Below are positions 1 through 4,544 of a DNA stretch of 8,285 nucleotides, one piece after another. The position numbers and the translations under genes are program-made. The stretch covers positions 1-8,285 of the forward strand of contig JAITFL010000118.1 of assembly GCA_031281385.1 (NCBI GenBank), given 5' to 3'. A model generated the notes under the pieces. The model did not search any database. It had not been told where the DNA came from and saw only the letters and a program-made list of their open reading frames with translations. This DNA comes from Holophagales bacterium (GTDB lineage: Bacteria; Acidobacteriota; Holophagae; Holophagales; Holophagaceae). Positions within the stretch are counted from its first letter, which is position 1. Each line of letters begins with the position of its first letter.

Positions 1-73
1 CGTAACGGACATTCCCCCTCTGCACCGGCAGCAGGGGCTCGATCCTCTTGAATTCTTCGGATGTTATTCTCAT
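1..73 (-). CDS. IS5-type transposase, N-terminal fragment (cut by window edge)
   Basis: Reading leftwards from the ATG at 73-71, 24 codons are visible before the window ends. The peptide begins MRITSEEFKRIEPLLP and continues with VQRGNVRY. The pattern of a short helix, a RIEPLLP block and then QRGNVR is what I know from the N-terminal helix-turn-helix region of IS5-family (IS4/IS5-like, DDE) transposases, which cut and rejoin DNA at the ends of their element. The catalytic DDE residues would lie beyond the window. An in-frame TAG two codons upstream of the ATG makes this the first possible start. No ribosome binding site lies upstream, and the promoter sits so close that the mRNA probably begins at the ATG. 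Assignment to the IS5 family rests on a short peptide, and completeness of the gene cannot be judged. Confidence 0.62.
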   Translation of the reverse strand, partial: MRITSEEFKRIEPLLPVQRGNVRY

Positions 74-79
74 GCACTA

Positions 80-108
80 AAATTAGCACATCCCAAAATT
101 AGTGTCAA
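80..108 (-). promoter_or_regulatory. Promoter of the transposase gene, leaderless geometry
   Basis: On the minus strand there is a perfect -35 box TTGACA (108-103), a 17-bp spacer and an extended -10 box, TGC followed by TAATTT (85-80). Six bases separate the -10 box from the ATG at 73, so the expected start of transcription falls on or beside the A of the start codon. This is a strong sigma-70-type signal read directly from the sequence. Leaderless translation is inferred. Confidence 0.7.
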
Positions 109-126
109 CACGCTCTAGCAACACCA

Positions 127-160
127 GATGCGGGCAACCCTGAGCGGACCCCCAGTTAGC
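127..160 (-). repeat. Short segment shared with 2335-2370, opposite strand
   Basis: On the minus strand this reads TGCTAACTGGGG, then GTCCGCTCAGGG, then a CGCAT. The plus strand at 2335-2370 reads TACTAACTGGGG, then ATTCATTCAGGG, then a CGCAT. About two thirds of the bases agree, with one small gap. It directly adjoins the larger repeat copy at 156-232 and probably belongs to the same diverged dispersed element. Confidence 0.4.
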
Positions 161-232
161 ATCCGGGCGAGCTCCATGACCCGGCGCAAAACGAAGCAAG
201 TCACCGGGCCACGAACCCGAGCACGTAAGATA
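156..232 (-). repeat. Dispersed repeat, copy A
   Basis: On the minus strand this runs from TATCTTACGTGCTCGG to GGAGCTCGCCCGGATGCT. The two ends and the CCGGGTCATGGAGC block match copy C at 2132-2210 on the opposite strand and, less well, copy B at 295-372 on the same strand. The middle is diverged. Copies A and B repeat at about 140 bp. The copies fall in different reading frames and carry stop codons, so the element does not look coding. Confidence 0.65.
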
Positions 233-260
233 AGCACCGGACAAATACTCCAACTGGGCC

Positions 261-372
261 CCATTCCGCCCGATGAAACCACCGGGCGCATGGTTCAGCA
301 TTAGGGCGAACTCCACGACCCGGCGAGGGATGAACCAAATTATATGAGTGTCCGCCCCGAGCACGAAAGATA
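261..372 (-). repeat. Dispersed repeat, copy B
   Basis: On the minus strand the repeat starts TATCTTTCGTGCTCGG, contains CCGGGTCGTGGAGTTCGCCC and then GCTGAACCATGCGCCCGG, and ends with TTTCATCGGGCGGAATGG. The stretch from 298 down to 261 matches 2207-2244 on the plus strand at about 31 of 38 positions by hand alignment. This copy extends further than copy A and resembles copy C most closely in that extension. Confidence 0.65.
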
Positions 373-516
373 GAATCAGGAGCTAGAAACAGATTGAATG
401 CCCGCGCTGAACGGAGTCTTGCAGACACAATTAGCCGAGTTTTGCAAGAAGATCAGTTGTCAGTTACAAATTACATGGTACGGGATTAAGAATTGATTGA
501 GGCAAAGCCTTGCAAC
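373..516. other. Gene-free stretch upstream of guaB
   Basis: This A+T-richer stretch has no convincing open reading frame, RNA gene or repeat. It lies between repeat copy B and the guaB promoter. A conceptual reading frame could begin at a TTG at 510, but it overlaps the guaB promoter and is not supported. Confidence 0.5.
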
Positions 517-528
517 TGGCAATTGCCA
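517..528. promoter_or_regulatory. Palindrome overlapping the guaB -35 box (candidate operator)
   Basis: TGGCAATTGCCA is a perfect 12-bp palindrome, and its right half contains the -35 hexamer TTGCCA (523-528). A repressor bound here would cover the -35 region. Its use as an operator is inferred from position alone. A palindrome of this length can occur by chance, and no second copy was found in the window. Confidence 0.35.
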
Positions 529-551
529 TTTGCTTCCGCATTTGCTATAAT
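523..551 (+). promoter_or_regulatory. guaB promoter, leaderless geometry
   Basis: There is a -35 box TTGCCA (523-528), a 17-bp spacer and an extended consensus -10, TGC followed by TATAAT (546-551). Six bases then lead to the ATG at 558, so transcription should start on or next to the initiation codon. The same six-base gap occurs at the transposase promoter at 80-108. There is no room for a ribosome binding site. The promoter is seen directly; leaderless initiation is inferred. Confidence 0.8.
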
Positions 552-557
552 GTGAAA

Positions 558-2015
558 ATGCTAACTACGCCCTTGACCCACGCTCTGACTTTTGACGATG
601 TGCTATTGATTCCTGGGTACAGTGAAATTCACCCCAACAACGTGGACATCACGGCCAGTCTGACGCGAGACATCAGGCTTGGCATCCCGCTCCTTAGCGC
701 GGCCATGGACACAGTGACAGAATCGGCTCTGGCCATCGCACTGGCGCAGCAGGGGGGCGTTGGCATCATCCACAAGAACATGACCATCGAGGATCAAGCG
801 GAGGAAGTGGATAAGGTCAAGCGCTCAGAATCGGGCATGATAACCAACCCCATCACCATTGGACCCGATGCTGCGATACGCGACGCGGAAAAGGAAATGG
901 CCAAGTACAAAATATCTGGCGTGCCAGTGGTGGAAAATGGCAAGCTGGTGGGCATACTGACTAACCGCGACCTGCGCTTTGAGACCAACTTGGACTTGCA
1001 GGTAAAAGAGCGCATGACTTCCAAGAACCTTGTCACCGTCCCCGTGGGGACCACGCTGGAAGAGGCCAGGCTCCGCCTGCAAGAACACAGGATAGAAAAA
1101 TTGCTTGTCGTAGACGAAGACGGCGGGCTACGCGGCCTCATAACTGTTAAAGACATAGACAAAAAAGAGAACTACCCCAACGCCTGCAAGGACAACCTTG
1201 GCCGCCTGAGGGCCGGGGCGGCGGTGGGGGCTGCAGCCGACCTGATGGATAGGGCAAGGGCTCTAGTAGAGGCCAGGGTAGATGTGCTATGCCTCGACAG
1301 CAGCCACGGCCACAGCAAGGGAATGATCGCCGCACTGAGAGCGCTGAAAGAAGCATTTCCCGACACCCCAGTCATAGCTGGCAACGTGGCCACCTACGAG
1401 GGCGCCAGGGCCTTGGCCGAGGCGGGGGCGGACGTCGTCAAAGTGGGCATCGGGCCAGGCTCTATATGCACTACGCGCATTGTCACTGGCGCTGGGATGC
1501 CCCAGCTCACGGCCATAGAAGAGAGTTCTAGGGCCTGCCGCGAACTGGGGGTGTGCTGCATCGCAGACGGCGGCATTAAGTTCAGCGGCGACATTTCAAA
1601 GGCCATAGCCGCAGGCGCCGACAGCGTGATGATAGGCAACCTATTCGCAGGCACAGAGGAAGCCCCGGGCGAAACAGTTTTTTACCAAGGGCGCACATTC
1701 AAGAGCTACCGAGGCATGGGTTCCATTGGCGCCATGAAGGACGGCAGCAGGGATCGCTACTTCCAGGCCGACAAGTCTGACGTCAAGCTAGTTCCCGAGG
1801 GCATAGAGGGCCGGGTGCCATACAAAGGCAAAATGGCCGACCTGGTAGTGCAGCTTCTGGGCGGGCTGCGCGCCGGCATGGGGCTGGTTGGCGGCAAAGA
1901 TATACCCGACTTCCAGCAAAAAGCCACATTCGTCCGCATAAGCAGCGCAGGGCTGAAGGAAAGCCACGCCCACGATGTGATGATAACCAAGGAAGCGCCG
2001 AACTATAGCATGTAG
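558..2015 (+). CDS. guaB: Inosine-5'-monophosphate dehydrogenase
   Basis: Oxidises IMP to XMP with NAD+, the committed step of guanine nucleotide synthesis in the cytoplasm. The protein has 485 residues, the usual bacterial length. It opens with the conserved [15 protein letters not shown] block. A pair of CBS domains is inserted at roughly residues 95-205 ([20 protein letters not shown], then [20 protein letters not shown]). The barrel follows with [14 protein letters not shown] and the active-site loop GPGSICTTR, in which the catalytic cysteine is residue 304. The mobile flap with DRYFQ is present, and the C-terminal [16 protein letters not shown] is typical. The ATG at 558 is chosen because the protein then starts exactly as the family does, and because the promoter ends six bases before it. 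A longer frame from a TTG at 510 would begin upstream of the -10 box. No other purine gene is adjacent. Identification is very secure. Confidence 0.98.
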   Translation: MLTTPLTHALTFDDVLLIPGYSEIHPNNVDITASLTRDIRLGIPLLSAAMDTVTESALAIALAQQGGVGIIHKNMTIEDQAEEVDKVKRSESGMITNPITIGPDAAIRDAEKEMAKYKISGVPVVENGKLVGILTNRDLRFETNLDLQVKERMTSKNLVTVPVGTTLEEARLRLQEHRIEKLLVVDEDGGLRGLITVKDIDKKENYPNACKDNLGRLRAGAAVGAAADLMDRARALVEARVDVLCLDSSHGHSKGMIAALRALKEAFPDTPVIAGNVATYEGARALAEAGADVVKVGIGPGSICTTRIVTGAGMPQLTAIEESSRACRELGVCCIADGGIKFSGDISKAIAAGADSVMIGNLFAGTEEAPGETVFYQGRTFKSYRGMGSIGAMKDGSRDRYFQADKSDVKLVPEGIEGRVPYKGKMADLVVQLLGGLRAGMGLVGGKDIPDFQQKATFVRISSAGLKESHAHDVMITKEAPNYSM

Positions 2016-2035
2016 ATTGATGCGGACTGGCACCC

Positions 2036-2063
2036 GCGCCATGATTATTTCGAATGATGGCGC
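2036..2063 (+). terminator. guaB: Hairpin just downstream of guaB
   Basis: GCGCCAT (2036-2042) pairs with ATGGCGC (2057-2063). After one G-G mismatch, ATT (2044-2046) pairs with AAT (2053-2055), leaving a six-base loop. It lies 21 bases after the guaB stop codon. No T-run follows, so it is not a classical intrinsic terminator. It may instead protect the 3' end of the mRNA. Its right arm overlaps the CGAATGA hairpin at 2051-2078, so the two cannot form together. Confidence 0.4.
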
Positions 2064-2078
2064 AGCGAGGTCATTCGC
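2051..2078. repeat. CGAATGA hairpin repeat, copy 1
   Basis: CGAATGA (2051-2057) and TCATTCG (2071-2077) form a perfect 7-bp inverted repeat around a 13-base centre. The 28-bp unit recurs at 2236-2263 with a single difference. A short, strongly conserved, self-complementary intergenic unit of this kind resembles bacterial REP-type elements. Confidence 0.65.
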
Positions 2079-2131
2079 CAGGCAGATTCATCGAGCAAAA
2101 TGGCGCCCGGCGCGTTCCGGCAGCACGTTCC

Positions 2132-2244
2132 TATCTTACATACTCGGAATGATGACCCGGCAATTTGGCTTGTCATGCTCCGGTTCATGGAGCCCGCCCG
2201 GATGCTGAACCATTCGCCCGGCGGCTTCATCGTGCCGAATGATG
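2132..2244 (+). repeat. Dispersed repeat, copy C (inverted relative to copies A and B)
   Basis: The copy begins TATCTTACATACTCGG, contains CCGGTTCATGGAGCCCGCCC and GATGCTGAACCATTCGCCC, and ends GGCTTCATCGTGCCGAATG. The first 79 bp correspond to copies A and B, and the remainder to the extension of copy B. Relative to A and B it lies on the other strand, so the family flanks guaB as imperfect inverted repeats. Its end overlaps the start of the second CGAATGA hairpin. Confidence 0.65.
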
Positions 2245-2263
2245 ACGCAGCGAGGTCATTCGC
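2236..2263. repeat. CGAATGA hairpin repeat, copy 2
   Basis: CGAATGA (2236-2242) and TCATTCG (2256-2262) flank the same 13-base centre as copy 1, which starts 185 bp upstream. One base of 28 differs (A at 2245 against G at 2060), and it lies in the loop. The arms are unchanged. Confidence 0.65.
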
Positions 2264-2334
2264 TGCTTGACCTCGGGACGAGCATTTTTCGGCTTGTTGA
2301 GTTTTGTGCCGGGGCTTGGAAAAGCTTCCTGAAT

Positions 2335-2370
2335 ACTAACTGGGGATTCATTCAGGGCGGCCTCGCATGC
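2335..2370 (+). repeat. Short segment shared with 127-160, opposite strand
   Basis: Carries CTAACTGGGG followed by TTCATTCAGGG and CGCAT, matching the minus strand of 127-160 with moderate divergence. In both places it lies beside the larger dispersed repeat, although at different distances. Confidence 0.38.
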
Positions 2371-2546
2371 GAGCACTTGGATTTCCGCCTTGACAGAGGC
2401 GCAGCGTTTCATATCCGCTCCCCGCTGGCGCGGCTCGCTCCATTTCACTCGCGCCTCTTAGCGCGTTCGCGCTCTCAGAGAAGTTTCCCCAGACCCCTAG
2501 TCCTCGCTTCGCTTACTGCCCTATGTAGGGGCTGATACATGGGCAT

Positions 2547-2606
2547 GGCTTCGATGAACTAGTGGATGCCCGGTACGGCTTCGATGAGCGGGCGGATGCC
2601 CGGAGA
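2547..2606 (+). repeat. Two tandem 30-bp units
   Basis: Units 2547-2576 and 2577-2606 both begin GGCTTCGATGA and share GGATGCCCGG near the end. By eye 23 of 30 positions agree. Because 30 is a multiple of three, one frame encodes the near-repeats GFDELVDARY and GFDERADARR, ending at a TAA at 2628. That frame has only 11 codons upstream of its repeat-derived part at most and no ATG start, so I do not call a gene. Confidence 0.5.
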
Positions 2607-2658
2607 AAGCTTCGTGAAAGGTTCGGATAATTTGCAGTAGGCTCAATTCACTGCCCAA

Positions 2659-3669
2659 TCAGCAACCCACTACTTCGGAATACCATCCCCTGGCCCTCTC
2701 TATTGATATTTTGCCGTGCAGGAGTGTCCTTCCGTCTTTGAATATTGTGACCTTCAGCCCGCCGTCGCAGCCTGACAGGGCGAGGGGCGAATGTTTCCAC
2801 TCCGAGCCAGTCCTGGCCTCCAGCCTTGGTTTGAGGCGCAGCAAATCCAAGTCGCCTGGCGGGTTCACCCGTATCTGCACTCCATCTAGGCCGCAGAGCT
2901 CGGTGGCCTTGACGGACCACTTTGAATCCAAAAATTCCGTTATTTGGTTTGTGCAGTACTTGCATCTGGTGACTGGCGGGGCGATGAACTGCCTCTCATT
3001 TTTCCATAGGTCAAACCTTGCCAAGCGTTTTTCAAGCGCATCGTCCTGCGGGCCGCTTGTCAATATTTTGATCGCCTCCATTGCGGCCCAGCTCGCAGCA
3101 ACGCCTACGGCGGGGCCAAGCACGCCCGCGCTGTCGCAGGTGTCAACGTCCCCGGCTTCGGGGGGGGCTTCCATGAGGCATCTGAGGCAAGGTGTGGCTG
3201 GCGGCGCGATGGGCCATGCCATAGCCTCGCTTCCTATGGCACCGCAATAGACCCAAGGGATGCGCTTCAAGATGGAGACGTCGTTTATTAGGTACCTCGC
3301 CTCAAAGTTGTCGGTTCCGTCCATGATCAAGTCGTAGCCGGACAGCGCGGCAAGCGCGTTTCCGCTGGTCAGATCCGTCACCAAGGGGGAAATGTCAATC
3401 TCTGAATTGGCACCATGCAGCGCGTCCCTGGCGGCCAGAGCCTTGGGCTTTCCGATGTCCGCTTCGGAATAGAGTATCTGCCTCTGCAGGTTGGTCAGGT
3501 CAACCAAGTCGCGGTCAATGAGCGTCATGTGCCCCACGCCCGCGCGCGCCAGCCAAGCGGCTATGGCACCGCCCGTCGCCCCAAGGCCAACGATGGCAAC
3601 GCTGGCCGAGCGCAATGCGTCATCGCGGCCAAGGCCCAAAAATATGCGCTGTTTTGCGTAGCGGGTCAT
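2659..3669 (-). CDS. ThiF/MoeB/HesA-family adenylyltransferase (E1-like)
   Basis: Family members use ATP to adenylate the C-terminal glycine of a small ubiquitin-like sulfur carrier (ThiS, MoaD or similar) for thiamine, molybdopterin or other sulfur transfer. The 336-residue cytoplasmic protein shows the nucleotide-binding GLGATGG (residues 28-34), D52 in the LIDRDLVDLTNLQRQ block, K74/K76 and the MDGTDN motif (115-120). Two zinc pairs are present, C160/C163 and C235/C238. C177 in DTCDSAGVLGP aligns with the conserved cysteine of ThiF and MoeB. About 95 residues follow the zinc site (ELCGLDGVQI, then VTIFKDGRTLLHG), a tail I know from some ThiF/HesA proteins. No ThiS, MoaD, ThiG or moa gene is nearby, so the pathway is open. 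A run of eight C bases encodes part of residues 167-170. No clear ribosome binding site precedes the ATG, and the DUF6941 gene lies 128 bp upstream on the same strand. Confidence 0.9.
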   Translation of the reverse strand: MTRYAKQRIFLGLGRDDALRSASVAIVGLGATGGAIAAWLARAGVGHMTLIDRDLVDLTNLQRQILYSEADIGKPKALAARDALHGANSEIDISPLVTDLTSGNALAALSGYDLIMDGTDNFEARYLINDVSILKRIPWVYCGAIGSEAMAWPIAPPATPCLRCLMEAPPEAGDVDTCDSAGVLGPAVGVAASWAAMEAIKILTSGPQDDALEKRLARFDLWKNERQFIAPPVTRCKYCTNQITEFLDSKWSVKATELCGLDGVQIRVNPPGDLDLLRLKPRLEARTGSEWKHSPLALSGCDGGLKVTIFKDGRTLLHGKISIERARGWYSEVVGC

Positions 3670-3672
3670 ACT

Positions 3673-3707
3673 AGGGGCAGGGATTAGGGATCAGGGGCTT
3701 GGGGCCG
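3673..3707 (+). repeat. Heptameric G-run array (G-quadruplex type)
   Basis: Five G-runs occur at 3674-3677, 3680-3682, 3687-3689, 3694-3697 and 3701-3704, with loops of 2, 4, 4 and 3 bases. Written as heptamers the core is GGGATTA, GGGATCA, GGGGCTT, GGGGCCG. This meets the usual G-quadruplex pattern. It ends four bases from the ATG of the ThiF-like gene. The G-rich strand is the template strand for that gene, so the mRNA itself would be C-rich there. Confidence 0.7.
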
Positions 3708-3739
3708 CATCATTTTTCGCTGGCTCCTAACCCCAAGCC
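3696..3739. repeat. 9-bp inverted repeat between the DUF6941 and ThiF-like genes
   Basis: GGCTTGGGG (3696-3704) and CCCCAAGCC (3731-3739) are perfectly complementary around a 26-base centre. The left arm is part of the G-run array, so hairpin and quadruplex would compete. It may act as a weak terminator or processing site for the minus-strand DUF6941 transcript, but no T-run follows. Confidence 0.4.
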
Positions 3740-3797
3740 TCTGGCCACTCTTTATTTGGGCCATCGGATACGGGCCTGTTTTGCTTGCAGCTTACGG

Positions 3798-4259
3798 CTA
3801 TTCAGGTTTTTTCTGGGCTTCTTGCTGGGAGAGCCATTCTTGCTGGAGGCGCTCGCCGCTTGAGATGGCGAACTTATAGACGTATTCAAAGCGGTCGGCG
3901 CCCTTGGTGAGGCCGATGATCACTTCGTACACTCCTTCGGCCTGGGCCTCAAAGGGGCTGGCGATGACGTTGAACGTGCCTTCCTTGGCGCCTTCCGGTA
4001 TTTGGACGTCGCTGTCTTTGATGATGTCGCGCCTTTCGCCCGCTGGGGAAACGATGGAGAAGCTGAACTTGAACTGTCCGTCCATTCGGCCAAAGCGGGT
4101 GTAGAAACAGACCTTTGGAAGAACGAATGGCACGTTTGGCACGACTATGTGATGGTCGTAAATGCCCATGAGGCTAGTCTTGCCCCCCACTTCTTGGCGG
4201 ATGTCGTCGCAAAGCATTGTGTACTCGTGCTTTGGGGCCTTGATTTGGACTTCTTGCAT
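3798..4259 (-). CDS. DUF6941 family protein
   Basis: A 153-residue protein without signal peptide or membrane segment. It has the pattern I associate with DUF6941: a start CDDIRQEVGGKTSLMGIYDHHIVV, then LPKVCFYTRFG, an F-rich strand region, and EGVYEVIIGL near residue 120. Its function is unknown to me and, as far as I know, for the family. The predicted layout is mostly beta strands with a charged, Gln-rich C-terminal tail (EWLSQQEAQKKPE). The ATG at 4259-4257 is supported by GGAG at 4269-4266 (minus strand). The ThiF-like gene follows on the same strand after 128 bp, so co-transcription is possible but not certain. It is divergent from the nucleotidase-like gene. Confidence 0.85.
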   Translation of the reverse strand: MQEVQIKAPKHEYTMLCDDIRQEVGGKTSLMGIYDHHIVVPNVPFVLPKVCFYTRFGRMDGQFKFSFSIVSPAGERRDIIKDSDVQIPEGAKEGTFNVIASPFEAQAEGVYEVIIGLTKGADRFEYVYKFAISSGERLQQEWLSQQEAQKKPE

Positions 4260-4298
4260 ATTTTCTCCGTTTAAAACAAAAACAACTGTCTGACACTC

Positions 4299-4325
4299 AT
4301 ACTAGCACAAAAAACACAATTTCAA
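4299..4325 (-). promoter_or_regulatory. Probable promoter of the DUF6941 gene
   Basis: On the minus strand TTGAAA (4325-4320) is followed after 15 bp by an extended -10-like TGC and TAGTAT (4304-4299). The expected RNA would have a leader of about 33 bases with GGAG shortly before the ATG. The short spacer makes the -35 assignment doubtful. The TGCTA core is shared with the other promoters in this window. Confidence 0.45.
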
Positions 4326-4447
4326 CACACGAAATCGAAACTTTTTAGAACTGATGCCGACACGCAATCAAAAACGCCAGCCGCGAAATCACTCCCGCGT
4401 CCGTATGGGGTGGGTAAGGGTTCCGAGCCAGGGATCAAAGCAGCCGA

Positions 4448-4483
4448 CTAATTCAAAATTGCATGGACGCGTTTTTGAATTAG
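4448..4483. promoter_or_regulatory. 11-bp inverted repeat upstream of the nucleotidase-like gene (candidate operator)
   Basis: CTAATTCAAAA (4448-4458) and TTTTGAATTAG (4473-4483) are perfectly complementary with a 14-base spacer. The repeat ends just before the proposed promoter, so its centre is about 50 bases upstream of the expected transcription start, an activator-like position. No gene reads into it on either strand, which argues against a terminator. The right arm runs into three hexamers starting GAATTA, GAATTG and GAATAA (4477-4494). Confidence 0.5.
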
Positions 4484-4485
4484 AA

Positions 4486-4512
4486 TTGGAATAAGAGCTT
4501 TTTTGCTACAAT
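4486..4512 (+). promoter_or_regulatory. Probable promoter of the nucleotidase-like gene
   Basis: An extended -10, TGC followed by TACAAT (4507-4512), is clear. The best -35 is TTGGAA (4486-4491) with a short 15-bp spacer, so recognition may depend on the extended -10 and on an activator. Transcription would start near 4519, downstream of the ATG at 4515, which is one reason to prefer the TTG at 4545 as start codon. Confidence 0.55.
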
Positions 4513-4531
4513 GTATGAATAGCTTTTTCAA

Positions 4532-4538
4532 AAGGGGG
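4532..4538 (+). promoter_or_regulatory. Ribosome binding site deciding a TTG start
   Basis: AAGGGGG ends six bases before TTG at 4545. It lies inside the frame that would be translated from the ATG at 4515, and neither that ATG nor the TTG at 4503 has a comparable site. Confidence 0.5.
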
Positions 4539-4544
4539 CAGGGA

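Larger units (their letters stand above)
1..114 (-). mobile_element. End of an insertion sequence (left part outside window)
   Basis: The transposase start and its promoter imply that one end of an insertion sequence lies just upstream of the promoter, somewhere near 108-118. A CTAG sits at 115-118. Some IS5-group elements insert at YTAR sites, so this is a possible target-site remnant. The other end and its inverted repeat are outside the window, so the boundary given here is a guess. Confidence 0.35.
2016..2658. other. 643-bp gene-free region rich in repeats and hairpins
   Basis: No convincing gene is seen between guaB and the ThiF-like gene. The region holds a hairpin just after guaB, two near-identical CGAATGA hairpins, repeat copy C, the short segment at 2335-2370 and a 30-bp tandem duplication. 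A 61-codon minus-strand frame (2412-2227) has GGGGAG five bases before its ATG, but it runs through repeat sequence and ends in a hairpin, so it is probably not a gene. The stretch 2380-2530 has G+C-rich local inverted repeats, for example CCCCTA at 2494 and TAGGGG at 2526, of unknown role. Confidence 0.6.

Noticed and set aside
156..372. CRISPR-like array from the repeated units
   Set aside because: Only two diverged copies with about 140-bp period and no uniform short repeats or spacers.
83..428. Two overlapping minus-strand frames of 93 and 75 codons
   Set aside because: They run through the two diverged repeat copies in different frames and the products resemble nothing; the repeat copies are not conserved as protein.
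510..557. Extended guaB start at TTG 510 giving 16 extra residues
   Set aside because: The extension runs through the -35 and -10 boxes, matches nothing in the family, and has no ribosome binding site.
2227..2412. 61-codon minus-strand frame with GGGGAG before its ATG
   Set aside because: It overlaps the dispersed repeat segment at 2335-2370 and ends within the hairpin unit at 2236-2263. No recognisable protein; chance is more likely.
2017..2535. Plus-strand frames 2017-2208 and 2239-2535
   Set aside because: They consist largely of repeat and hairpin sequence and lack ribosome binding sites or family resemblance.
2711..3250. 179-codon plus-strand frame
   Set aside because: It lies wholly opposite the well-supported ThiF-like gene and is a shadow of its codon pattern.
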